Below, piece by piece: positions 1-6,474 of a DNA stretch of 19,044 bases. The notes under the pieces were generated by a model, which had not been told where the DNA came from, did no database searches, and was given only the letters and a program-made list of their open reading frames with translations. Source of the DNA: Akkermansiaceae bacterium (GTDB taxonomy: Bacteria > Verrucomicrobiota > Verrucomicrobiia > Verrucomicrobiales > Akkermansiaceae); NCBI GenBank assembly GCA_020627645.1, contig JAHDGN010000018.1, positions 1 to 19,044 of the forward strand, read 5' to 3'. Each line of letters begins with the position of its first letter. The stretch's first letter is position 1. The translations under genes were made by a program, and so were the position numbers.

Positions 1-568
1 GCAATGAGTATCCCGAAAGCCAATTATTGGTGTCGCCTGGGAGGGTATCATCTCGGTCGATTGTGATATTGAGAGTGTCGTCGGTGGCTGTGAACGTGTA
101 TGAGATTAAAAGAGCGGGTTCGGCGTTGGGGACGCCGGAGAGGGTGTCTGTGCCCTCGGCAACAACAGAGATCGTTTGATCGGCATCTCCATCCCAATAG
201 GTCTGAAATAGGTATTCCTGTCCGATGCTCAGGCCAGAGATTGAAATTTCGGCGGTTGGGGCAAAGGAGATTCCTTTGAGGAGATTTCTGAGTGGGCCGT
301 CTGGAAGAGAGGGGTTGTCTCGAAAATCACCTTCACCAAAGGTGGTGATTGTGAGATTGGCGCCGGCAGAGATCCCTGAGTGATGAACGATTCCGTTCAC
401 GATTGCTGAGGTGTCTCCGAAGCTGGCTGATGAGACAATGATTCCTCCAGAGTTTAGAATATCCGATTCATCGTCGAGAGTTGCGGTGGAAAGTGTCCCA
501 GCTGTTAGCTTGAGGCTGTAGCATGCAATCAGTGGAATGAGTCGGGGGAATAAGGTCAATTTTTCCAT
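1..568 (-). CDS. secreted beta-rich hypothetical protein, 3' end outside window
   Basis: An open frame of 189 codons without a stop begins at the ATG whose first base is 568 on the minus strand and runs off the left edge. The N-terminus (MEKLTLFPRLIPLIACYSL) reads as a short signal peptide ending near the LTAG segment. The mature part is rich in Ser/Thr/Ile/Asp and has the pattern 'ISGLSIGQEYLFQTYWDG', then 'TFTATDDTLNITIDRDD'. That alternation of small beta strands is common in secreted, PEP-CTERM-tailed proteins of Verrucomicrobiota and resembles a carbohydrate-binding-like jelly roll. The C-terminus, where a sorting signal would sit, is not in the window. The gene is divergent from the sulfatase, with 104 bp between the starts, so they may share control. 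That the gene is real is well supported (long open frame, signal peptide, sensible composition). Its function is not known. Confidence 0.75.
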   Translation of the reverse strand, partial: MEKLTLFPRLIPLIACYSLKLTAGTLSTATLDDESDILNSGGIIVSSASFGDTSAIVNGIVHHSGISAGANLTITTFGEGDFRDNPSLPDGPLRNLLKGISFAPTAEISISGLSIGQEYLFQTYWDGDADQTISVVAEGTDTLSGVPNAEPALLISYTFTATDDTLNITIDRDDTLPGDTNNWLSGYSL

Positions 569-573
569 GCAAA

Positions 574-603
574 ACTATAAGATTTTTTAGGTGTTTGAGC
601 CAA
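574..603 (-). promoter_or_regulatory. candidate promoter of the leftward secreted-protein gene
   Basis: On the minus strand TTGGCT (598-603) lies 18 bp before TATAGT (574-579), a 5/6 match to the -10 consensus. The -10 ends only 5 bases before the ATG at 568, so transcription would start at or very near the start codon and the mRNA would be leaderless. No Shine-Dalgarno sequence is visible. The call was made by eye and could be chance in AT-rich DNA. Confidence 0.35.
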
Positions 604-623
604 GATTTTGTTTCGATCATTAT
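595..623 (+). promoter_or_regulatory. candidate promoter of the sulfatase gene
   Basis: TTGAGC (595-600) and CATTAT (618-623) are spaced by 17 bp and each match 4/6 of the sigma-70-type boxes. Transcription would begin near 630, about 40 bases before the ATG at 673. The -35 overlaps the -35 of the divergent promoter on the other strand, so the two could compete. Evidence is weak and by eye. Confidence 0.25.
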
Positions 624-672
624 TTGTGATTTTGGTGACATTTTGTTGGGGGTTCGTTGCGTAGGATGGGGC

Positions 673-3357
673 ATGCGTTTGTTGATCTTGTTCATCGGGC
701 TAATTGGTTGTTTGTGTGCAGCAGAGAAGCCCAATGTGGTTTATATTTTGGCCGATGATTTGGGTTATGGTGATGTGAGAGCAACAAATTCGGGGAGTAA
801 GATTGCGACGCCCGGATTGGATCGGATGGCTGCTGAGGGGATGGTTTTTACTGATGCGCATTCGGGGTCTTCGGTGTGCACTCCGACCAGATATGGAGTT
901 TTAACGGGAAGGTATGCTTTCCGTTCGCGAATGAAGAAAGGGGTTTTGAGTGGCTATTCGAAGCACTTGATCGAGGAGAGTCGGTTGACGGTGGGAAAGA
1001 TGTTACAACAGGAGGGGTATCATACGGCGTTTATTGGGAAGTGGCATTTGGGATGGGATTGGGCAGGTGGGGATAAGCCGAAGACGGTGAACTTTTCAGA
1101 GGAAGTTACCAATGGACCGAGGGAGAGAGGGTTTACTTATTCGTTTGGTCATTCGGGTTCTCTTGATATGCCGCCGTATGTTTGGGTGGAGAATGGAAGG
1201 GTCACAGCGCTACCTAATCGGGAGGCGGGAGTTACTAAGAAGCATTCAAAGAACGGGTGGTATCGAACTGGTGATACTGGTTCGGACTTTAAGCATGAAG
1301 AGGTTCTTCCTGAGTTTACGGAAAGGGCGGTCAGGTATATTGAGGAACGTGGAAAAAATAAGGATGAGCCGTTTTTCTTATATTTACCGTTGGCGTCACC
1401 GCACACGCCTGTGCTTGTAACTGAAGAGTTTCGTGGAAAGAGTGGCTTGAAGAGTGATTATGCGGATTTTGTCACGATGACAGATTATGTTGTTGTTAGA
1501 GTTTTGGAGGCGCTGAAAAAGAATGGATTGGATGAGAATACAATGGTGATTTTTACCAGTGATAACGGTTGTTCACCGGAGGCTGATTTTCCTGAGTTGC
1601 TGGAGCAGGGGCATGATGCAAATGGTGGTTTGCGTGGGCACAAAGCGGATATTTTCGAGGGAGGGCATCGGGTGCCATTTTTGGTGAGATGGCCTGAGAA
1701 GGTGAAGGGCGGTGAGATTTGTCGGGAGGTGATTTGTTTGACAGATTTGATGGCTACGATGGGTGAAGTCGTTGGTGTGAAAATTCCGGAAGGGGCAGGA
1801 GAGGATTCTGTCAGTTTTTTGGGCCATCTTACGGGGAAAGCAAAGGGGGCGTTACGTGAGGCGACGGTTCATCATTCGGTTAATGGGACTTTTGCGGTGA
1901 GAGTTGGGAAGTGGAAATTGATTGATGCCCCTCACTCGGGAGGGTGGAGTCATCCGAGACCAAGAGACAAGGCTTCGTGGAAAGATCTTCCTAAGGTTCA
2001 GCTTTATGATCTTGAGGCTGATCTTGGTGAGAAGAAGAACTTGGCAGAGGAGAAACCAGAAGTTGTGGAAAGACTCAGAGCGGTCTTGGAGCGAGTCAAG
2101 AAGGGAGGCGTGTCGAATGAAGCAAATGAAGCAAATGGAGCAGAGGGGGCTCGGAAGACTTTCAAGGAGAAAGCGGCTGCAGAAATTGAAGCATTGAAAG
2201 GGAACGAGAGGTTCAGGCCGTTTGAATTTGACGTTGTCGAAGCGAAGCCTTTTTTGATTTTGATCACTCGAGACGAGGGCTCTGATCCTTCGGTGAGTGA
2301 TGAGTGGAAGAATCACCTTGTCCCTTTGGCGAAGGGGATTTGGCGAAATTGGTTAGGGACCCATCGTTCTTGGGAGTTGAAATCTGAGCGAAACGACACG
2401 TTGGAAGATCCTGATCCGTTTGTTTGGCTCGCTTTTCATGACAAAAAGACATTCGACAAGTATATGGATCAAAATCATCCGAAACGTTCTCCGGGTGCCC
2501 GAGCAAGATATGACGGGAATTATGTGATTTTTCGCCACAATGCAAAACGAGATCCGTCGATCATTGTCATCCACGAAACTCTTCACCAGTTGATGGATCG
2601 GTATTCAAGACTGTCGTCTGCCAGGTATGGAAATCATTGTTTTACCGAGGGTATTCCTGAGTATTTTGCTGGTTACAAAGGTGAAGGAGAGTCGTTGAAG
2701 TTGGGCGAGCTGACGAGGACTCGTCGAATGAAGCAGCTTCAAAAAATGCATGCCAATTTTGATAAAAATCATAAGATTTGCTATCCACATGCTCAGCGAG
2801 GGAGATACCAGATTAGTTCTGATGACTGGTTGTTTTTTGATGTCCCGATGTTGTTAACTTTACGTGATCAGGCTTGGACTCGGGGATTGTGTCGGGCAAT
2901 CGCTGAGCAATTCAAGCGCTCGCCTTATTATCAAGATGATTATTGTAAGGATTACATTGGCCGGGGTGAGTTGCCGTTTCATTCGGCTTTTTATGCCTTG
3001 TCTTGGGCGTTTACGACGTGGTTGAAGGATCACTACCCGGAAGAATATCGTCATTATGCCAAAGTCGTGATGAATACTCAGAGAGGTGGTGATGCCGAGG
3101 TGTTTTTGGAGGCTTTTGGAATTGAGCCTTTCGAACCATTGCCTGACATGAAGGTGTTGGTTGGTCCAAATAATCGTGATTTGGCGAAGAATCAGCGTGC
3201 GGCGGTGGCTTGTTTAGATCAACGGATTACGATCCTTCGAAGGACAGAAAAGATTCAGAAAATGCACCGGGAGTGGGCACGGTGGATGGCTAAAACTTTT
3301 CCAAAGTTGCCTAAGGAGATCGAGAAGGATTCGAAGGAAAAGGTTTCACAAGAGTGA
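673..3357 (+). CDS. arylsulfatase-type sulfatase fused to C-terminal HExxH zincin-like domain
   Basis: 894 residues. The ATG at 673 was chosen because it starts a signal sequence (MRLLILFIGLIGCLCAAEKP) and follows a purine-rich stretch. The frame is open from a TTG at 595, but those codons do not resemble family N-termini. Residues 1-17 can be read as a signal peptide, and LIGC (10-13) also fits a short lipobox, so a lipoprotein is possible. Residues 20 to about 480 are a type I (S1) sulfatase. They show metal-binding DD with GYGD, the formylglycine site C69-T-P-T-R73, GKWHLG (K123, H125), SDNG (D297, N298) and RGHKADIFEGGHR (H323, K324). Such enzymes hydrolyse sulfate esters, typically of algal polysaccharides. 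A low-complexity linker (NEANEANGAEGA, 482-493) leads to about 390 more residues. These carry HETLH (634-638) and TEGIPEYF with candidate third ligand E659, a gluzincin-like layout resembling the DUF1570 type. Usual sulfatases of this family end near 450-550 residues, so this is about 400 longer. The sulfatase call is secure. The peptidase-like domain is inferred from the motif alone. Confidence 0.93.
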   Translation: MRLLILFIGLIGCLCAAEKPNVVYILADDLGYGDVRATNSGSKIATPGLDRMAAEGMVFTDAHSGSSVCTPTRYGVLTGRYAFRSRMKKGVLSGYSKHLIEESRLTVGKMLQQEGYHTAFIGKWHLGWDWAGGDKPKTVNFSEEVTNGPRERGFTYSFGHSGSLDMPPYVWVENGRVTALPNREAGVTKKHSKNGWYRTGDTGSDFKHEEVLPEFTERAVRYIEERGKNKDEPFFLYLPLASPHTPVLVTEEFRGKSGLKSDYADFVTMTDYVVVRVLEALKKNGLDENTMVIFTSDNGCSPEADFPELLEQGHDANGGLRGHKADIFEGGHRVPFLVRWPEKVKGGEICREVICLTDLMATMGEVVGVKIPEGAGEDSVSFLGHLTGKAKGALREATVHHSVNGTFAVRVGKWKLIDAPHSGGWSHPRPRDKASWKDLPKVQLYDLEADLGEKKNLAEEKPEVVERLRAVLERVKKGGVSNEANEANGAEGARKTFKEKAAAEIEALKGNERFRPFEFDVVEAKPFLILITRDEGSDPSVSDEWKNHLVPLAKGIWRNWLGTHRSWELKSERNDTLEDPDPFVWLAFHDKKTFDKYMDQNHPKRSPGARARYDGNYVIFRHNAKRDPSIIVIHETLHQLMDRYSRLSSARYGNHCFTEGIPEYFAGYKGEGESLKLGELTRTRRMKQLQKMHANFDKNHKICYPHAQRGRYQISSDDWLFFDVPMLLTLRDQAWTRGLCRAIAEQFKRSPYYQDDYCKDYIGRGELPFHSAFYALSWAFTTWLKDHYPEEYRHYAKVVMNTQRGGDAEVFLEAFGIEPFEPLPDMKVLVGPNNRDLAKNQRAAVACLDQRITILRRTEKIQKMHREWARWMAKTFPKLPKEIEKDSKEKVSQE

Positions 3358-3476
3358 GTGATTTCGGGTTTGATTAGAAGTGGGTTTTTTATCCAGATAA
3401 TCTTCCCAGATCATAGACGTATGGGAGGCGAAATTTGGAAGGATTTAGACGGGGGTATTTGTTTTTTGTCATGATA

Positions 3477-3506
3477 GGTGCCTCGTCATTTTCGGGTGCC
3501 TCGTCA
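3477..3506. repeat. 12-bp direct repeat, two copies
   Basis: GGTGCCTCGTCA occurs exactly at 3477-3488 and 3495-3506, an 18-bp period, just beyond the stop codon of the leftward 174-residue gene. There is no dyad symmetry and no T-run, so it is not an evident terminator. It may be a simple local duplication. Confidence 0.7.
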
Positions 3507-3509
3507 GTC

Positions 3510-4034
3510 TTAGTTCTTAGAGGGGGTGATTGTGACTTTTAGTTTTGACTTGAGTTGTCCGTCTTCGAAGTCTCCTAATTTTTTGTCTTCGGCCCAGAGT
3601 TTCGTCGTATCAACAGTGACTTTTACTTGCTTCGTAGATTGGTCTTTTTCTGAAAAATGAAGTCCCTCGAAAGAATAAATTCCTGGTTTTTCACGCTTGT
3701 AGTTTTTGATGTATCCGAAGAGCCCCAGATAGTATGAAGCGTGGGTGTTTCTCATTTCAGACCAGCGGTTGAAGGTGAAATAGAGTTTTGTTGTCGGGCT
3801 GACGTCGGTGGATAATCCGAGCCCAATTTCAACGGCGCTCACGCCGGTTGATCCGCTTGCGCTTTTTTTAAAGGGGTGGATTTTTTGGATGGAGGAAGGT
3901 TGATAGCGGTGGCTCTGGTCTTTGATTGGAACAGGCGCGACTTCAAGAGTCTGTTTGTTTTTTGTTTCGGAGTTTGCGGTGTAGATTGATGCAATAGCGA
4001 TTATCACTATGGGGAATTTCGTTTTCAGAATCAT
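3510..4034 (-). CDS. small secreted protein of unknown function
   Basis: 174 residues. The ATG at 4034 is preceded on the minus strand by AGGAG six bases upstream, one of the few clear ribosome binding sites here. The N-terminus (MILKTKFPIVIIAIASIYTANS) is a signal peptide probably cleaved near ANS-ETKN. The mature protein is basic and Ser/Thr/Lys-rich. Its middle (VSAVEIGLGLSTDVSPTTK, then YFTFNRWSEMRNTHASYYLG) and C-terminus (QVKVTVDTTKLW, KLKVTITPSKN) alternate polar and hydrophobic residues as in beta strands. I do not recognise a family. It is convergent with the sulfatase gene and divergent from the oxidoreductase gene (121 bp between starts), so it forms no operon with either. A periplasmic or outer-membrane-associated role is likely from the signal peptide only. 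Confidence 0.82.
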   Translation of the reverse strand: MILKTKFPIVIIAIASIYTANSETKNKQTLEVAPVPIKDQSHRYQPSSIQKIHPFKKSASGSTGVSAVEIGLGLSTDVSPTTKLYFTFNRWSEMRNTHASYYLGLFGYIKNYKREKPGIYSFEGLHFSEKDQSTKQVKVTVDTTKLWAEDKKLGDFEDGQLKSKLKVTITPSKN

Positions 4035-4155
4035 CGTCTCCTAGTTCCTGAGATTTTTTCGTTTCCTTCAAGTGAATTTGAAGGGTGGTTTGGGGCATTG
4101 CATCTTCCTCTTGAGAATCTTGATATTTGAGAGGTTTGAGATTCGTATTTGGGGA

Positions 4156-5442
4156 ATGCCAAAGGTTGATGATCATCTGAGCCGTCGTGGGCTTTTGAAG
4201 GGTGTGGCTGCGTGGGCGACTGTTTCGGTCGTGCCAGGGAGTGTTTTAGGGAAGAATGGGGCGATTCCTCCGTCGGAGCGTTTGACGAAGGCTATTATTG
4301 GTTGCGGCGGAATTAGTCGGGCTCATTTAGGGATGCCGGGACAGTTGTTAGCTCTATGTGATGTCGACTCGAAGCGATTGGTAGGTAAGTTAAAGCAGGT
4401 CAATAAGGATGGTGGGGAGGTTAAGGGGTATCGGGATTTTCGAGAAGTGATTGCTCGGGATGATGTTGATGTGGTGCATGTGGCAACTCCCCCCCATTGG
4501 CATGCGTATATGTCGATCGCAGCGGCAAAGGCAGGTAAGGCAATTTGGTGTGAGAAGCCGATGTCTCGGACGATTGGTGAGGGGATGGCAATGAGGGATG
4601 CGGTGAAGAAGGCGGGTGTGGGTTTCCGATTGAATACCTGGTTTCGTTTCCGGTCCAAATTTTATGGTTCGGGGGTGACGGCTCGGGAGGTGAAGAAAGC
4701 GGTTGCGGGGGGATTGATTGGTGCTGGCCCGTATAAGGTGACCTTGTCAGGGGCTACTGGTTTTAATTGGAAATTCAGTTGGGTTGGTAAGACGAATTTG
4801 CCTTTGCAGCGAGTTCCTGATCATTTGGATTATGATTTTTGGTTAGGGCCGGCGCCATGGCGCCCGTATCATCGACATCGGACTCACGGATCGTTTCGAG
4901 GCTACTGGGATTATGATGGTGGAGGTTTGGGGGACATGGGGCAGCATTATTTGGATCCGATTCAATATATTCTCGATAAGGATGAGGAATTGCCTGTTGC
5001 GATTGAAATTGATTCTGATCCGCAGGATATTGACGCGGTAGGCAAGTGGCGTCGGCTGACCTATTGGTATGCTGATGGAACTGAGATTGTTCTCGATGGT
5101 GAGAATCGAGATAAAAAGGCTGCATTGATTGAGGGTTCGGAGGGGAAAATATTTAAGGGTTTTAGGTCGGACGTGAAGGGGTTTGAGGAGAAGTTTAAAT
5201 TGCTCCCAGAGCCAGAGGCGCAGGTGACTGACTTTCATCAAGCGATTAAAGAAGGGAAGAAATTTGCCTTGAATGAGGAGAATGGTTTTGTGTCGTGTAC
5301 GTTGGTTAACCTTGGGAAGATAGCGCATCGGGTGAATGCGAATTTGAAGTTCGATCCGAAAGTGATGCGGTTTGAGGGGAATGATTTGGCCAATGATTTG
5401 ATTTATCAGACCAGTCGTGATAAGTGGAAGTTGCCCGTGTGA
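4156..5442 (+). CDS. Tat-exported Gfo/Idh/MocA-family oxidoreductase
   Basis: 428 residues. The ATG at 4156 was chosen because it begins a twin-arginine signal (S9-R-R-G-L-L-K15, then a mild hydrophobic stretch to VLGKNG). An upstream in-frame GTG at 4072 would bury that signal. The Rossmann nucleotide loop follows (AIIGCGGISRAHLG, about 46-59), then ATPPHWHA (110-117) and the family's catalytic-lysine motif EKP (133-135). A GGGLGDMGQHYLD segment carries D260 and H264, the usual active-site acid/histidine pair of the C-terminal sheet domain. These enzymes oxidise or reduce sugar hydroxyls with NAD(P)(H). Planctomycete and verrucomicrobial Tat-tagged members are exported with cofactor bound and often sit near sulfatases and glycan genes, as here. 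Substrate cannot be told from sequence. The gene appears monocistronic; no strong Shine-Dalgarno is visible (GGGG only). Confidence 0.93.
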   Translation: MPKVDDHLSRRGLLKGVAAWATVSVVPGSVLGKNGAIPPSERLTKAIIGCGGISRAHLGMPGQLLALCDVDSKRLVGKLKQVNKDGGEVKGYRDFREVIARDDVDVVHVATPPHWHAYMSIAAAKAGKAIWCEKPMSRTIGEGMAMRDAVKKAGVGFRLNTWFRFRSKFYGSGVTAREVKKAVAGGLIGAGPYKVTLSGATGFNWKFSWVGKTNLPLQRVPDHLDYDFWLGPAPWRPYHRHRTHGSFRGYWDYDGGGLGDMGQHYLDPIQYILDKDEELPVAIEIDSDPQDIDAVGKWRRLTYWYADGTEIVLDGENRDKKAALIEGSEGKIFKGFRSDVKGFEEKFKLLPEPEAQVTDFHQAIKEGKKFALNEENGFVSCTLVNLGKIAHRVNANLKFDPKVMRFEGNDLANDLIYQTSRDKWKLPV

Positions 5443-5607
5443 TTTCTTGAGAGCCATTCTCATGGAGTGTGGTTTTTTATCGGAATTTGGGTTGTTGGTC
5501 GTCGATTGAGAAAGCTGCACCTTTTCTTCTTTCAGTGTCAGCTGATTAGCTAAGTCTCCTCTGGATTCCATCTTTCAAGCCGTTCTTTTCGTTTTTTTAT
5601 TAAATAC

Positions 5608-5636
5608 CTTGCTATGCAAGTTACCTTGTTTTAAAT
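5608..5636 (+). promoter_or_regulatory. candidate promoter with overlapping palindromic operator for the PadR operon
   Basis: A perfect dyad CTTGC-TAT-GCAAG occupies 5608-5620, extendable with mismatches (TA.CTTGC / GCAAG.TA). It overlaps a candidate -35 TTGCTA (5609-5614), which lies 16 bp before TTAAAT (5631-5636). PadR proteins commonly repress their own operon by binding dyads over the promoter. A PadR gene lies 0.5 kb downstream in the same orientation, so this is a reasonable operator candidate. The call was made by eye. Confidence 0.35.
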
Positions 5637-5695
5637 GTTTCCTATCATGACTTGTCACAGTTTTTACATCCCAAGTTACCAAAGTTTTTATATCC
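5617..5695. repeat. short repeats upstream of the PadR operon
   Basis: CAAGTTACC occurs at 5617-5625 and again at 5672-5680, 55 bp apart, close to five helical turns. A second near-repeat, AGTTTTTACATCC (5659-5671) and AGTTTTTATATCC (5683-5695), is spaced 24 bp. The first CAAGTTACC overlaps the palindrome at 5608-5620 and also forms CAAG-TTAC-CTTG (5617-5628). They could be paired binding sites for the PadR dimer or simple duplication. Confidence 0.5.
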
Positions 5696-5714
5696 TGATC
5701 TTCTGTCTGTTTGG

Positions 5715-6080
5715 ATGCTGGTTAAAGGGGGGAGGGTATCGAAAATTGTGGGGGGGATTTTCATGGGGATTGCTGTTTTGATTCCAGTTTATTTCGTTGT
5801 TTTGGCTGCGGTTCCGCACTTGATTGATAGTCGCTACCGAACTTATTGGGCTTTTTATCAGGATATTGAAGTGGGGATGGACCGTGCTGAGGTTAAAGGC
5901 CTTCTTGCAAAGCACTATCCGGAGGATGGAAACCGTCTGCTTCCCAAAACGATCTCTGATTCTGAATCCGAATTAGGTTTCTTTATGAATCCGGAAGGGA
6001 GTATTCATCCTAACCGCGAGGGGATTTTTATCGACTTAGAGGATGACCGAGTGGTTGGGAAGCGGTATTCGGGTGATTAG
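5715..6080 (+). CDS. small membrane-anchored BamE/SmpA-like protein
   Basis: 121 residues from the ATG at 5715. The frame is open from a TTG at 5652, and an ATG at 5763, after a run of seven G's, is an alternative start, so the N-terminus is uncertain. A single hydrophobic segment (IVGGIFMGIAVLIPVYFVVLA) near the N-terminus anchors it, and the rest should face the periplasm. The soluble part has 'DIEVGMDRAEVKGLLAKHYP' and ends 'GIFIDLEDDRVVGKRYS'. That is the pattern of SmpA/BamE-like folds: helix after G-M-[TD]-x-x-E-V, then a closing strand with a V-V-x-K-x-Y ending. This is a resemblance by eye, not a secure family call. It precedes padR by 43 bp in the same orientation and probably shares its transcript. 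Confidence 0.7.
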   Translation: MLVKGGRVSKIVGGIFMGIAVLIPVYFVVLAAVPHLIDSRYRTYWAFYQDIEVGMDRAEVKGLLAKHYPEDGNRLLPKTISDSESELGFFMNPEGSIHPNREGIFIDLEDDRVVGKRYSGD

Positions 6081-6123
6081 GGAGCTTGGTTGATGGGGGG
6101 CTTTTGGCTTTGATAGTGATGAG

Positions 6124-6468
6124 ATGAGTGACGGGTTTGACAACTGGACGGTTCAATTGCGCAAGGGCGTGTTAGAATTTTGTGTTCTTATGGCGATTGG
6201 GCTGGAAGAGGAATGTTATGGGTATGAGTTGGTGAAGAAGTTGGTTGGAGCGGAAGGGTTGGATGCTTCTGAGGGAAGTATTTATCCATTGCTTTCGAGG
6301 ATGCGTAAGCAGGGGTTGATCAAGTCGAGATTAGAGGAAAGCGATTCGGGGCCGGCGCGGAAATATTACCGGCTGACTGCGGCGGGTAAGGCGCGATCTG
6401 TGGCGATGAAATATTATTATGATGAACTGAGTGGAGCAGTGCGTGAGCTTAGTGAGACAAAGAGCTGA
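6124..6468 (+). CDS. PadR-family transcriptional regulator
   Basis: 114 residues, the size of the short PadR subfamily. It has the full winged-helix signature: LRKGVLEFCVLMAIG, then YGYELVKKL, then EGSIYPLLSRMRKQGLI (recognition helix), and the wing with GPARKYYRLTAAGKA. A short C-terminal helix (ARSVAMKYYYDELSGAVREL) serves dimerisation. PadR proteins are mostly repressors whose genes sit directly before the membrane protein they control. Here the next gene starts 6 bases after the stop (ATG 6475; a GTG at 6472 is also possible), so translation is probably coupled. The downstream protein starts with a HAAS-like domain, the usual partner of this PadR subgroup. The inducing signal is unknown. 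No clear Shine-Dalgarno precedes the ATG. Confidence 0.95.
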   Translation: MSDGFDNWTVQLRKGVLEFCVLMAIGLEEECYGYELVKKLVGAEGLDASEGSIYPLLSRMRKQGLIKSRLEESDSGPARKYYRLTAAGKARSVAMKYYYDELSGAVRELSETKS

Positions 6469-6474
6469 TTTGTG

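Noticed and set aside
595..672. Upstream TTG start extending the sulfatase by 26 codons
   Set aside because: The extension would bury the signal peptide that begins at 673 and overlaps the candidate promoter; it reads as non-coding.
5448..5462. Hairpin TGAGA-GCCAT-TCTCA after the oxidoreductase gene as a terminator
   Set aside because: The stem is only 5 bp with two G-C pairs, and the T-run (5472-5477) begins about 10 bases past it, so it does not have Rho-independent form.
4843..5571. 242-codon leftward open frame
   Set aside because: It lies antisense to the Gfo/Idh/MocA gene. It has a Leu/Ile/Arg/Asn-rich, family-less translation and no signal or domain pattern, while the + strand frame has clear catalytic motifs. 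The low number of stops follows from the skewed base composition.
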